A stretch of 64,000 nt of DNA from Brevibacterium sp. UCMA 11754 (GCF_021532275.1 NZ_JACBOT010000010.1:1-64000); one strand, 5' to 3'; counted from the stretch's first letter, positions 1-10,214 are shown. The notes: a model not told the origin generated them from the sequence alone. A program made the numbers and translations.

Positions 1-355
1 ATGGTCGCGGAAGTCGAATTCCCGACCGCCGTGAGGCTGCGTTGCCACGGGAACGGACGATCGCATGGCCCATGTCGACGATCTCCTCGTAGAGTCGGTC
101 GACCTCCCGTTCGGTGTCGACGACGACGTAGATAGAGGTTCCCCGCCGACGCTGTCCAGAGCCGAGCCGTCATTGCGGACGGAGCCGAACATGATTCCAC
201 CCGTCTCGCCCAGTGCGTATTCGCGTGGACGAACGATCTCGGAATCAGGCTCGTCCCTGACGATGAGCCTCTCGGTGAAACCGAGCGCGAGCAGCAGAGC
301 GGTCGTGGCGGCCGCATCTGTGGTCCCTCATTGCGGGAAAGACTGTCGTGGTCAT
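1..355 (-). pseudogene. Frameshifted, truncated copy of VOC-family gene
   Basis: Inverted copy of the VOC gene at 12561-12953. It is cut by the window edge, so the last codons are missing, and it is broken by several one-base indels (extra A near 52, extra bases near 137-145, lost G near 225). The start codon complement lies at 353-355. It is probably not a real second gene but a sequencing artefact. Confidence 0.8.
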
Positions 356-397
356 ACTTCCAGGATGCGCCATTTTCAGGCAGATGTCCCGGAATTT

Positions 398-1751
398 TTA
401 CCGATTTGCCTCCCAAAAGCAACTCGACAGCCTCTGAAACGTGTTCACATTCCTTGACGCGCATCCCTGGGGGGTGGAGACGTTGCGCAGCGCACCGTGG
501 GGACGATCGCATGGGTGATGCCCAGGCGTGACGCCTCATTGAGCCTCTCTGCCCCAGGTTGGGTACATGCGAATCTCGCCCGAGAGGCTGATCTCACCGA
601 TAGCCACGAATTTTGCGGCCAGCGACTTTCCGATCGCTGCCGAGGCCAGTGAGGCGATCGCCAGGTCGCTGGCCGGTTCTGCCAATTTCGCGCCCCCGAC
701 AGTTGCGGTGAAGACATCGGACTTGGCCAGACTGATGTTTCCGATCTTCTGGCTGAGCCGGCGAGCATCATCGCCACACGGGAGGAGTCCACGCCGGAGA
801 CAGACCGGCGGGACTGCCCGCCAGCGGCTCAGTGATCAGTGATTGAACTTCGACGAGAAGCGGACGTTTGCCTTCCTGCGTCACCGTCAGACAGGTCCCT
901 GGAGGATTGCTGCCGCTGCGGGAGAGGAAGAGGCCGGATGGGTCTCTCGAGGCTCTTGATGCCGTTTCTCCTCCATGTCGAAGCAGCCGACATCGTCGTC
1001 GGTCCGAACCGGTTCTTCACGGCTCGCAGAAGACGCAGTCGGGAGGTGGTTCCCCTTCGAAGTTGCACACCACATCGACGAGGTGTTCGAGAAGCCGGGG
1101 GCCGGCTATTGTGCCGTCCTTCGTGATGTGGCCGACGAGCACGGTCGGCAGGGACCTGGCCTTCGCCTCCCGGATCAGGGCCGCGGCCACTTCTCTGACC
1201 TGGGTGACGCCGCCTGGGACCCCGTCGATCTCGGAGGAGGCGAGGGTCTGGATGGAGTCGACGATGAGCATTTCGGGATCTTCTCTGCTCGATCATGCAC
1301 CGCCAGGACGCGCCGAGGTCGGTCTCCGCCGCCAGCAGCAGGGAGTCCTCGAGGGCGTTGATGCGCTCGGCCCGCAGCCGCACTGCCCAGCCGATTCCTC
1401 ACCAGTGACGTAGAGAACCTTGGCCCCGAATTTCGCAATGCGCGACGACGCGACATCGAGCAGGAGCGTCGACTTGCCTACACCGGGCTCACCAGAGAGG
1501 AGAACGACGGCTCCGGGGACGATGCCACCGCCGAGGACGCGGTCGAATTCGCTGACGTAGGTGGTCTTCGCCTGGGCCAGTGTGGAGTCGATCTGATTGA
1601 TCGACTTCGCACACGCTGGACTTCTTGACCTTCGTCTTGACCGAGGACTTGCCGGCGCCCTTTTCTTCGAGCGTGCCCAGGCCTGGCATTCGGGGCAGCG
1701 GCCCAGCCACTTGACGGTCGAATAGCCGCATTCGGTGCAGGTGAAAGACAT
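398..1751 (-). pseudogene. Frameshifted copy of radA
   Basis: Inverted copy of radA (11166-12518). The N-terminal C4 zinc finger and the Walker A region stay readable over about 1300-1751. The frame then changes repeatedly, so the ATPase and Lon-like parts fall into separate short reading frames. Total length differs from the intact gene by only one base because insertions and deletions nearly cancel. It is probably an artefact of the fold-back. Confidence 0.85.
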
Positions 1752-1934
1752 AGGACAATTTTGGCACGCCCTACTGACACGGATGGGATGTTGACGCAGA
1801 GGCCACGGCCGGGCCACAGGAGCCGGTCTCGGGTGCCGGCGCTGACTGCCCGTGAACGAGACGACCTTCCTATAGAGATCGGGCTCCCAACGATCGCTGT
1901 CGTTGGGAGCCCGATTGCAGTGTCCAGGTCGATA

Positions 1935-2700
1935 TCAGTCCTGCGCGGTGAGGATCCTGGGCCCATCCTCGGTGATGGCGATCGTGTTCTCCGAATGCGC
2001 GCCGTTCGATCCGTCGGCCAAGCGCAGAGTCCAGCCAATCCTTGTCGACGGAGAGCTTCTTGGAGGTGAACGACCACCATGGTTCGATCGCCAGTGTCAG
2101 GCCGGGCTTGAGCACCAGGCCGCGTCCGCCCTTGCCGCGGTTGGCCACGTGCGGATCCTCATGCATCGTGTGGCCCAGTCCGTGACCGCCGAAATCGAGG
2201 TTGACCGGAATGCGCTGCTCATCGGCGACATCGCCGATGGCCTTCGAATATCGCCGAGGCGGTTGCCGCGCTGTGCGGCGGAGATGCCGGCTTCTGGCCC
2301 GACCAGGTTGAGTCGATGAGGCGCTGATCCTCCTCGCTGCCGTTCCCGACGATGACGGACCGTGCTGCATCGGCGACCCAGCCGTCGATGGACACGGCGA
2401 AGTCCAAGGTCAGAAGGTCGCCTTCCTTCATCACGTATTCATGGGGCTTGCCGTGGAGAACCCCGTCGTTGACCGAGAGGCAGATGACGTTTCGGAAGGG
2501 TCCCTCACCGAATGAAGGTGCATAGTCCCAATAGCAGGAGACGGCGCCGGCCTCTTCGATGAGCTTTCGTGCGCGCTTCTCCAGATGCATGATGTTCATG
2601 CCCGGTTCCGCGAGCTCAGACAATTCGGCCAGTGTCTTCGCGACGAATCGGCCGGTGACCGCCATCTTGTCGATCTCGGCGGGTGTCTTCAGCTCATCAC
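1935..2700 (-). pseudogene. Frameshifted copy of map
   Basis: Inverted copy of the methionine aminopeptidase gene at 10215-10982. A lost A in the second codon region (near 2695) and further indels in the middle split it. About 148 residues from the N-terminal half remain in one frame (2219-2665), while the C-terminal metal-binding half is out of frame. It is part of the error-rich arm. Confidence 0.85.
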
Positions 2701-2851
2701 AGGTATTCTCCTTCAGTCGTCACGGGCTCAATCGCAACTTTAGTCGGTCTGCTCCCTTCCGTCTCGGTCGCCTTGCCTACCCGTGATCAAACAGACATCC
2801 GCGAACGAATTCCATTGCAAGGAATCTTGCTGGCAGGTAGGTTTCGTCGCC

Positions 2852-3092
2852 ATGAGAAGATATCGTCTTCGCTGTCATCCTCGGCAATGCGTTCGGAATG
2901 TCAATGATGTCCGGAGCGCAGGCCTTCGATGAGGGCTCTGACTCGTGGATACTTCAGCTCATCGTCTTCCCGCTCGCCGCTGCGGCGGCCGGAATCGTGT
3001 CGCTGCTCCTCAAGCAAAGAAAACGGGCGTCGGCCCAAGGCCGACACCCGAATTCCTACGACATTGATCAAGAGCCAGAACAGCCTCGCTGA
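2852..3092 (+). pseudogene. Copy of small two-helix membrane protein gene
   Basis: Inverted copy of the gene at 9828-10064. An inserted base just after the start codon breaks the N-terminus. The rest, from about 2898, stays in frame with a three-base insertion that lengthens an alanine run by one. It carries no information beyond the intact copy. Confidence 0.75.
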
Positions 3093-3335
3093 CTACTGCG
3101 CCGACTCCTCGGAATGCTTGCGCTGCGCCAAATTTTTGCGGCGATAGTCGAGCCAGACGAGCGATCCGAGAATCGGTATGACGATGATGAACACCGCCAC
3201 ACTAACTTTGTGGGTCCATCGACTCTCGACCGAGCCAGCGTCACCAATGACCAAACAGCCAAACAGAGGAATACGAGGACGAGTGGCAGACCAAGCCACG
3301 TCGTACCAGGCAGGCAGCAGAGGGTGCTCAACCAT
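3093..3335 (-). pseudogene. Frameshifted copy of PLDc_N membrane protein gene
   Basis: Inverted copy of the gene at 9585-9827. The length is identical, but an insertion and later compensating deletions scramble the middle: the first 17 residues match, and the frame then shifts through the first membrane helix. It belongs to the artefact-like left arm. Confidence 0.8.
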
Positions 3336-3366
3336 GTCAGCAGACTATCCATCTGACAAGTGACCT

Positions 3367-4902
3367 TCACAGGAACTCCACCCCCTGGGCAGCGGGAGCT
3401 CACCGGAGTAGTTGACCGTGTTCGTGGCCTGCCGCATGTAGGCCTTCACACGAGTCGGTGCCGGATTCGCGGCCGCCGCCGGTCTCTCTTCTCGCCACCG
3501 AAGGCCCACCGATCTCCGCACCCGAGGTGCCGATGTTGACGTTGGCGATGCGCAGTCGGATCGGGACAAGAACTTCTCCGACTCGGCCAGCTCTGAGGTG
3601 AAGATCGCCGAGGACAGGCCCTGCGGCACCCCGTTGTGGATCTCGAGCGCCTCGTCGAGGTCGGAATACGTAACGACGACGTAGAGGATCGGTGCGAAGG
3701 TCTCCGACTCCATCACCGAGGTCTGGGCAGGCATCCGCACGACCGCCGGCTCCACATAGTGTGCGTCGGGTCGGTCCTCGTTCAGAACACGTTCGCCGCC
3801 GCAGAGTACTGTGCCGCCCTCGGACTCGGCCTGTTTCAGGGCCGCCTGCATCGCGTCGTAGGATCCTGCATTGACGAGCGGGCCTACCAGCACGCCATCC
3901 TCGGTGGGGGAGCCGATGCTCAAGGTCTTATAGGCGGCGACGATCTTGTCCACGAAGTCATCGGCAATCGATTCGTGGACGATGAGGCGACGCAGGGTAG
4001 TGCAGCGCTGCCCCGCGGTTCCCGCAGCTGCGAACACCACACCGCGCAGCGCCAGATCGATGTCCGCACTCGAGACCACGATCGCACCATTGTTGCCGCC
4101 GAGCTCCAGGAGGACTCGACCGAAGCGCTCGGCCACAACCGGTCCGACCTCACGACCCATGCGCACCGACCCGGTGGCCGAGACCAGAGCAACGCGCTCA
4201 TCGCGGACCATGGCATCGCCGATGTCCCGACCCCCGACAAGGACAGGGACGAGCCCCTCCGGCGCCCCCACCTCGGCGGCAGCACGGGCCAGCAGGGATT
4301 GAGCACCAAGAGCTGCGAGCACGGCGTTCTCCGAAGGCTTCCACACCACGGCATCGCCGGCGACCAGGGCCAGCGCAGTGTTCCAGGAGTAGACGGCCAC
4401 GGGAAGTTGAAGGCCGAGATGACCCGACGACGCCGAGCGGATGCCAGGTCTCCATCAACCTGTGACCGGGACGTTCGCTGGGCATCGTCTTGCCCCACAG
4501 CTGCCTGGACTGGCCCAGGGCGTACTCGCAGATGTCGATCATCTCCTGCACTTCACCGGCGGCCTCGGACGGGTCTTGCCCGCCTCGACCGTGATGATCT
4601 TCGCGAGATTCTCCTTGTGCTCGCCCAGCAGCTGCCCCCAGCGCTGCACCAACTGGCCGCGCACTGGTGCGGGAACATCACGCCAGGCAGCGAACGCCTC
4701 GGCGGCTGCCGCGATCTTGTCCCCCGCAGACTTCTTGGTGTCCGCGGCCAGGGTGCCCAGGCTCTGGCCGTGATGGGGGAGCGGGCAGGCAGATTCGCCG
4801 GGCACTGGTGCCGCCGCTGAGTACAGAGGTGTCGACTCCGCAGGCCTTGAGTCCGGAGGTGAGGAGGTCGGTGATGGTCTGGTCGGTGGGCAATGCGGTC
4901 AT
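3367..4902 (-). pseudogene. Frameshifted copy of ALDH7-type dehydrogenase gene
   Basis: Inverted copy of the aldehyde dehydrogenase at 8014-9552, three bases shorter. About 300 residues covering the catalytic part remain open (within 3345-4400). The N-terminal 150 codons and the conserved C-terminal glycine-rich block are split by single-base indels. It is probably the same physical gene as the intact one, read twice. Confidence 0.85.
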
Positions 4903-4986
4903 TGCAGTCCTTTCGCTGGTGCTCCTGATGAGCGGGAATCTGATGATGTGTTTGAGTCAAAGCCGAGGAGGGCGGGGGAAGGAACG

Positions 4987-6184
4987 TCAGACGATGTTGA
5001 GCTCCTTGCGCAGACCCAGGGTGGCGAAGCGCCGTTTATCCAGCCGGAGACGTCGACGAAAGGCTGATGCCCGGTCATGAGGTCGGCGACGACCTCCCCC
5101 GACTGCCGGACCCATGAGGAACCCGTGACCCGAGAACCCGCAGGCGTAGAAGAAGCCGGAGAGTTCCTCGGCCTCGCCGATGAGGGCATTGTGATCGGGA
5201 GTCATCTCATAGAGTCCCGCCCAGCCGCGCTTGACCTCGACATCACCCAAGGCCGGAGCCCGAGTTTCGATGAGCTCGGCAGGGTGGGCAGCCAGTCCGG
5301 GTTGCGCTTGTCATCGAAGTCCCACACATCCGCCTCGTCCGGGCACCAAGAGCAGACCCGGCCCTCCGGATGGACGTAGAAGCTCGTGGAGAAGTCGATG
5401 GTGAAGGGCATCCGCACCAGGTCGATGCCCCGCGGCCTCATCCACGGGTTCGCTGACCATGATCTCCCGACGCAGAGGCCTCACTGGCAGATCCACGCCG
5501 GCAGCCTCACCGATGAGACCGGACCAAGCGCCGGCGGCACAGACGACCTGCGCACACTCGATTCTGCCCTTGCTCGTCGTCACCGCGCTGACCCTGCGAC
5601 CGCTGTTCGAACCGTCGCCGCCCACCGAACCGTCACCGCCGGCGGTTTCGAACCCCGTCACCTCGCACTTCTTGAGACCTGCACACCCAGGTTCCGTGCG
5701 GCGTTGATGTACCCGGACACCACGGCCTCAGGAGTGCAGTGACCGTCTCCGGGATTGAAGGCGCCGCCAACGAGTCCCGCTGTATCGATGTACGGGGCCA
5801 ACTCAGCCACCTCGGCGACGGTGAGCATCCGGGACTCCAGACCCATCCGCTGCTGGAGTTCGACGTTGGCGGCGAAGGTCTCAGCGTCCTCGGCGGAATC
5901 GAGGAGAGACAGGTACCCATTCTCACCAGATCGATGTCGACGCCGAACTCGGCCTCGAAGCTGCGCAGCACCTCGAGGCTGCGTGTGGACAGGGCGATGT
6001 TGACCTCATCGGGAGAATTGGCAACGCACCCCGCCTGCAGCCTTCGACGTCGAACCCGAACCAGGAGTGTCCCGCTCGACGAGAACGATGTCGTGGACGC
6101 CATGCTTGGCCAGGTGATAGGCGATGGATGCTCCCATGACGCGGCGCCGATATGACACACCACCTCGGCGCTCGCCGGGGCCAT
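4987..6184 (-). pseudogene. Frameshifted copy of FAD amine oxidase gene
   Basis: Inverted copy of the FAD-dependent oxidoreductase at 6727-7929, five bases shorter. It is broken into at least four pieces in different frames, including within the N-terminal dinucleotide-binding region and the C-terminal glycine-rich block. The pattern of indels without substitutions matches the rest of this arm. Confidence 0.85.
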
Positions 6185-6454
6185 GCCAGTCGGTGATGTG
6201 CTCTCCAACTTCCACCTCTTTCGTCTCCTGCTGCGACGACCGTCCGTTGGGCCCTGCGCGGCAACGGGGGAGCGCCGACGTCGATGTCGGCGTATTGCGG
6301 TTCACTGCCCATTGTGGTTCCAGTCACGTTTAAGGGCAAGGCGAGTTCATGAAACTGTTTTTAGGAGAACCTGAAAACAGCTAGGCTGTGGCCATGGCAT
6401 GTGCTCTGGGCAGCTGCGCATCCTTCGTCCACGGTGTCCGGGCTCGGTCGATGA

Positions 6455-6516
6455 GCCGTGCCGCCGACCCCGAGCTCGGCCACCGTGACGAAGGTGCGCA
6501 GCTGCCCAGAGTCCAT
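6455..6516 (-). CDS. LysR-family regulator, N-terminal fragment cut at palindrome centre
   Basis: From the ATG at 6516 the minus strand encodes MDSGQLRTFVTVAELG, the standard opening of a LysR-type regulator (first helix of the winged HTH domain). After the Gly, a one-base shift gives SAARLIDRAR, which fits the next LysR residues, so an extra G near 6475 is likely. The gene then runs into the fold of the inverted repeat and is lost. Its place, divergent from the amine oxidase, is typical for a LysR protein controlling that operon. The true genome very probably continues with the rest of this gene where the left arm now sits. Confidence 0.65.
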
Positions 6517-6534
6517 GCCATGGCCACAGCCTAG

Positions 6535-6559
6535 CTGTTTTCAGGTTTCCTAAAAACAG
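6535..6559. promoter_or_regulatory. Candidate LysR binding site
   Basis: CTGTTTT at 6535-6541 and AAAACAG at 6553-6559 form a perfect inverted repeat around an 11-base gap, in the T-N11-A style of LysR operators. It lies between the divergent LysR start (6516) and the amine oxidase start (6727), in AT-rich sequence unlike its surroundings. Its role is inferred from position and form. Confidence 0.5.
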
Positions 6560-6726
6560 TTTTCATGAACTCGCCCTTGCCCTTAAACGTGACTGGAACC
6601 ACATGGGCAGTGAACCGCAATACGCCGACATCGACGTCGGCGCTCCCCGTTGCCGCGAGGGCCAAGGACGGTCGTCGCAGCAGGAGACGAAAGAGGTGGA
6701 AGTTGGAGAGCACATCACCGACTGGC

Positions 6727-7929
6727 ATGGCCCCGGCGAGCGCCGAGGTGGTCATCATCGGCGCCGGCGTCATGGGAGCATCCATCGCCTATCACCTGGC
6801 CAAGCATGGCGTCCACGACATCGTTCTCGTCGAGCGGGACACTCCTGGTTCGGGTTCGACGTCGAAGGCTGCAGGCGGGGTGCGTTGCCAATTCTCCGAT
6901 GAGGTCAACATCGCCCTGTCCACACGCAGCCTCGAGGTGCTGCGCAGCTTCGAGGCCGAGTTCGGCGTCGACATCGATCTGGTGAGCAATGGGTACCTGT
7001 TCCTCCTCGATTCCGCCGAGGACGCTGAGACCTTCGCCGCCAACGTCGAACTCCAGCAGCGGATGGGTCTGGAGTCCCGGATGCTCACCGTCGCCGAGGT
7101 GGCTGAGTTGGCCCCGTACATCGATACAGCGGGACTCGTTGGCGGCGCCTTCAATCCCGGAGACGGTCACTGCACTCCTGAGGCCGTGGTGTCCGGGTAC
7201 ATCAACGCCGCACGGAACCTGGGTGTGCAGGTGCTCAAGAAGTGCGAGGTGACGGGGTTCGAAACCGCCGGCGGTGACGGTTCGGTGGGCGGCGACGGTT
7301 CGAACAGCGGTCGCAGGGTCAGCGCGGTGACGACGAGCAAGGGCAGAATCGAGTGTGCGCAGGTCGTCTGTGCCGCCGGCGCTTGGTCCGGTCTCATCGG
7401 TGAGGCTGCCGGCGTGGATCTGCCAGTGAGGCCTCTGCGTCGGGAGATCATGGTCAGCGAACCCGTGGATGAGGCCGCGCTGGGCATCGACCTGGTGCGG
7501 ATGCCCTTCACCATCGACTTCTCCACGAGCTTCTACGTCCATCCGGAGGGCCCGGGTCTGCTCTTCGGGTGCCCGGACGAGGCGGATGTGTGGGACTTCG
7601 ATGACAAGCGCAACCCGGACTGGCTGCCCACCCTGGCCGAGCTCATCGAAACTCGGGCTCCGGCCTTGGGTGATGTCGAGGTCAAGCGCGGCTGGGCGGG
7701 ACTCTATGAGATGACTCCCGATCACAATGCCCTCATCGGCGAGGCCGAGGAACTCTCCGGCTTCTTCTACGCCTGCGGGTTCTCGGGTCACGGGTTCCTC
7801 ATGGGTCCGGCAGTCGGGGAGGTCGTCGCCGACCTCATGACCGGGCATCAGCCTTTCGTCGACGTCTCCGGCCTGGATAAACGGCGCTTCGCCACCTCGG
7901 GTCTGCGCAAGGAGCTCAACATCGTCTGA
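6727..7929 (+). CDS. FAD-dependent amine oxidase, DAO/sarcosine oxidase beta type; probable L-pipecolate oxidase
   Basis: The 400-residue flavoprotein begins with the dinucleotide-binding motif VVIIGAGVMGASIAYHL. It later has GRRVSAVTTSKGRIECAQVV and a C-terminal GFSGHGFLMGPAVGEVVAD block typical of the DAO superfamily (sarcosine, glycine and pipecolate oxidases). The glycine-rich stretch around residue 185 is an odd loop. The ATG at 6727 is chosen because the FAD motif follows directly; the frame is open back to 6565, and the ribosome site is weak. The next gene is an ALDH7-type dehydrogenase. The same pair in Pseudomonas putida (AmaA, AmaB) oxidises L-pipecolate to piperideine-6-carboxylate and then to 2-aminoadipate. 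That makes pipecolate the best substrate guess; sarcosine or another secondary amine remains possible. Confidence 0.75.
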   Translation: MAPASAEVVIIGAGVMGASIAYHLAKHGVHDIVLVERDTPGSGSTSKAAGGVRCQFSDEVNIALSTRSLEVLRSFEAEFGVDIDLVSNGYLFLLDSAEDAETFAANVELQQRMGLESRMLTVAEVAELAPYIDTAGLVGGAFNPGDGHCTPEAVVSGYINAARNLGVQVLKKCEVTGFETAGGDGSVGGDGSNSGRRVSAVTTSKGRIECAQVVCAAGAWSGLIGEAAGVDLPVRPLRREIMVSEPVDEAALGIDLVRMPFTIDFSTSFYVHPEGPGLLFGCPDEADVWDFDDKRNPDWLPTLAELIETRAPALGDVEVKRGWAGLYEMTPDHNALIGEAEELSGFFYACGFSGHGFLMGPAVGEVVADLMTGHQPFVDVSGLDKRRFATSGLRKELNIV

Positions 7930-8013
7930 CGTTCCTTCCCCCGCCCTCCTCGGCTTTGACTCAAACACATCATCAGATTCCCGCTCATCAGGAGCACCAG
8001 CGAAAGGACTGCA

Positions 8014-9552
8014 ATGACCGCATTGCCCACCGACCAGACCATCACCGACCTCCTCACCTCCGGACTCAAGGCCTGCGGAGTCGACACCTCTGTACTCAGC
8101 GGCGGCACCAGTGCCCCGGCGAATCTGCCTGCCCGCTCCCCCATCACCGGCCAGAGCCTGGGCACCCTGGCCGCGGACACCAAGAAGTCTGCGGGGGACA
8201 AGATCGCGGCAGCCGCCGAGGCGTTCGCTGCCTGGCGTGATGTTCCCGCACCAGTGCGCGGCCAGTTGGTGCAGCGCTGGGGGCAGCTGCTGGGCGAGCA
8301 CAAGGAGAATCTCGCGAAGATCATCACGGTCGAGGCGGGCAAGACCCCGTCCGAGGCCGCCGGTGAAGTGCAGGAGATGATCGACATCTGCGAGTACGCC
8401 CTGGGCCAGTCCAGGCAGCTGTGGGGCAAGACGATGCCCAGCGAACGTCCCGGTCACAGGTTGATGGAGACCTGGCATCCGCTCGGCGTCGTCGGAGTCA
8501 TCTCGGCCTTCAACTTCCCCGTGGCCGTCTACTCCTGGAACACTGCGCTGGCCCTGGTCGCCGGCGATGCCGTGGTGTGGAAGCCTTCGGAGAACGCCGT
8601 GCTCGCAGCTCTTGGTGCTCAATCCCTGCTGGCCCGTGCTGCCGCCGAGGTGGGGGCGCCGGAGGGGCTCGTCCCTGTCCTTGTCGGGGGTCGGGACATC
8701 GGCGATGCCATGGTCCGCGATGAGCGCGTTGCTCTGGTCTCGGCCACCGGGTCGGTGCGCATGGGTCGTGAGGTCGGACCGGTTGTGGCCGAGCGCTTCG
8801 GTCGAGTCCTCCTGGAGCTCGGCGGCAACAATGGTGCGATCGTGGCTCCGAGTGCGGACATCGATCTGGCGCTGCGCGGTGTGGTGTTCGCAGCTGCGGG
8901 AACCGCGGGGCAGCGCTGCACTACCCTGCGTCGCCTCATCGTCCACGAATCGATTGCCGATGACTTCGTGGACAAGATCGTCGCCGCCTATAAGACCTTG
9001 AGCATCGGCTCCCCCACCGAGGATGGCGTGCTGGTAGGCCCGCTCGTCAATGCAGGATCCTACGACGCGATGCAGGCGGCCCTGAAACAGGCCGAGTCCG
9101 AGGGCGGCACAGTACTCTGCGGCGGCGAACGTGTTCTGAACGAGGACCGACCCGACGCACACTATGTGGAGCCGGCGGTCGTGCGGATGCCTGCCCAGAC
9201 CTCGGTGATGGAGTCGGAGACCTTCGCACCGATCCTCTACGTCGTTACGTATTCCGACCTCGACGAGGCGCTCGAGATCCACAACGGGGTGCCGCAGGGC
9301 CTGTCCTCGGCGATCTTCACCTCAGAGCTGGCCGAGTCGGAGAAGTTCTTGTCCCGATCCGACTGCGGCATCGCCAACGTCAACATCGGCACCTCGGGTG
9401 CGGAGATCGGTGGGGCCTTCGGTGGCGAGAAGGAGACCGGCGGCGGCCGCGAATCCGGCACCGACTCGTGGAAGGCCTACATGCGGCAGGCCACGAACAC
9501 GGTCAACTACTCCGGTGAGCTCCCGCTGGCCCAGGGGGTGGAGTTCCTGTGA
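8014..9552 (+). CDS. ALDH7-family (antiquitin-like) aminoadipate semialdehyde dehydrogenase
   Basis: The 512-residue NAD(P)-dependent aldehyde dehydrogenase has the substrate-binding ISAFNFP segment, the LLELGGNN stretch with the general-base Glu, the nucleophile in GQRCTT (about residue 305), and the C-terminal run GGAFGGEKETGGGRESG that marks ALDH7/antiquitin and bacterial piperideine-6-carboxylate dehydrogenases. Expected reaction: 2-aminoadipate-6-semialdehyde (piperideine-6-carboxylate) to 2-aminoadipate. A good GAAAGGA ribosome site precedes the ATG. It follows the amine oxidase by 84 bases on the same strand, so the two likely form a lysine/pipecolate catabolic operon controlled by the divergent LysR gene. 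The family call is secure; the exact substrate is inferred. Confidence 0.87.
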   Translation: MTALPTDQTITDLLTSGLKACGVDTSVLSGGTSAPANLPARSPITGQSLGTLAADTKKSAGDKIAAAAEAFAAWRDVPAPVRGQLVQRWGQLLGEHKENLAKIITVEAGKTPSEAAGEVQEMIDICEYALGQSRQLWGKTMPSERPGHRLMETWHPLGVVGVISAFNFPVAVYSWNTALALVAGDAVVWKPSENAVLAALGAQSLLARAAAEVGAPEGLVPVLVGGRDIGDAMVRDERVALVSATGSVRMGREVGPVVAERFGRVLLELGGNNGAIVAPSADIDLALRGVVFAAAGTAGQRCTTLRRLIVHESIADDFVDKIVAAYKTLSIGSPTEDGVLVGPLVNAGSYDAMQAALKQAESEGGTVLCGGERVLNEDRPDAHYVEPAVVRMPAQTSVMESETFAPILYVVTYSDLDEALEIHNGVPQGLSSAIFTSELAESEKFLSRSDCGIANVNIGTSGAEIGGAFGGEKETGGGRESGTDSWKAYMRQATNTVNYSGELPLAQGVEFL

Positions 9553-9584
9553 AGGTCACTTGTCAGATGGGATAGTCTGCTGAC

Positions 9585-9827
9585 ATGGTTGAGCACCCTC
9601 TGCTGCCTGCCTGGTACGACGTGGCTTGGTCTGCACTCGTCCTCGTATTCCTCTGTTTGGCTGTTTGGTCATTGGTGACGCTGGCTCGGTCGAGAGTCGA
9701 TGGACCCACAAAGTTAGTGTGGGCGGTGTTCATCATCGTCATACCGATTCTCGGATCGCTCGTCTGGCTCGACTATCGCCGCAAAAATTTGGCGCAGCGC
9801 AAGCATTCCGAGGAGTCGGCGCAGTAG
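9585..9827 (+). CDS. Small PLDc_N-domain membrane protein
   Basis: The 80-residue protein has two hydrophobic helices (about residues 10-30 and 45-65) separated by a short basic loop, with a WAVFIIVIPILGSLVWLDY segment in the second. This is the two-helix domain found at the N-terminus of cardiolipin synthases (PLDc_N), here standing alone without any phospholipase D domain. It starts 32 bases after the dehydrogenase stop and is followed by a strong terminator at 9870. Function is unknown; a membrane-associated role is likely. Confidence 0.75.
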   Translation: MVEHPLLPAWYDVAWSALVLVFLCLAVWSLVTLARSRVDGPTKLVWAVFIIVIPILGSLVWLDYRRKNLAQRKHSEESAQ

Positions 9828-10064
9828 TCAGCGAGGCTGTTCTGGCTCTTGATCAATGTCGTAGGAATTCGGGTGTCGGCCTTGGGCCGACGCCCGTTTT
9901 CTTTGCTTGAGGAGCAGCGACACGATTCCGGCCGCAGCGGCGAGCGGGAAGACGATGAGCTGAAGTATCCACGAGTCAGAGCCCTCATCGAAGGCCTGCG
10001 CTCCGGACATCATTGACATTCCGAACGCATTGCCGAGGATGACAGCGAAGACGATATCTCTCAT
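9828..10064 (-). CDS. Small hypothetical membrane protein
   Basis: The 78-residue protein has two hydrophobic helices: residues 3-18 (IVFAVILGNAFGMSMM) and about 32-52 (ILQLIVFPLAAAAGIVSLLL). A basic and then polar tail follows. The ATG at 10064 keeps the protein clear of the map promoter; the frame is open further upstream to 10331 but would then overlap map. It is convergent with the PLDc_N gene with no gap, and its last 25 codons contain that gene's terminator. I do not recognise the family. Confidence 0.6.
   Translation of the reverse strand: MRDIVFAVILGNAFGMSMMSGAQAFDEGSDSWILQLIVFPLAAAAGIVSLLLKQRKRASAQGRHPNSYDIDQEPEQPR
9870..9905 (+). terminator. Rho-independent terminator after PLDc_N gene
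   Basis: A 12-bp stem (CGGGTGTCGGCC with GGCCGACGCCCG, one G-T pair) and a three-base loop are followed by TTTTCTTT. It lies inside the last codons of the convergent small membrane protein gene, so that gene's C-terminal tail is shaped by the hairpin. Confidence 0.85.
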
Positions 10065-10214
10065 GGCGACGAACCTACCTGCCAGCAAGATTCCTTGCAA
10101 TGGAATTCGTTCGCGGATGTCTGTTTGATCACGGGTAGGCAAGGCGACCGAGACGGAAGGGAGCAGACCGACTAAAGTTGCGATTGAGCCCGTGACGACT
10201 GAAGGAGAATACCT

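Larger units (their letters stand above)
1..6453. repeat. Left arm of giant inverted repeat (probable assembly fold-back)
   Basis: This arm is the reverse complement of the right arm, base 1 pairing with base 12911 and the centre lying near 6454. Differences are almost all single-base insertions or deletions, often in homopolymers: an extra A near 52, two extra bases near 137-145, a lost G and an extra A near 225-235, a lost A near 2695. That is about five indels in the first 250 bases with almost no substitutions. Every gene in this arm is out of frame while each right-arm partner is intact. Ageing duplicates accumulate substitutions too, so uncorrected long-read sequence joined by a fold-back chimera is the best explanation. 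A real inverted duplication cannot be excluded from sequence alone. Confidence 0.9.

Noticed and set aside
1-6453. Real gene duplication of radA, map and the catabolic operon
   Set aside because: Differences are indels without matching substitutions and the fold centre is tight; a sequencing or assembly fold-back explains this better. Kept as a finding because reads could still prove otherwise.
6565-6726. Longer N-terminus for the FAD oxidase
   Set aside because: The extra 54 residues are Arg/Ser/Thr-rich and unlike the family, whose FAD motif starts within a few residues of the Met. They also overlap the putative regulatory region.
6715-9282. 855-codon open frame on the minus strand opposite the oxidase and dehydrogenase
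   Set aside because: It is the antisense shadow of two well-supported genes; GC-rich codon use leaves stop-free frames on the other strand. The protein is rich in His, Arg and Gly with no domain.
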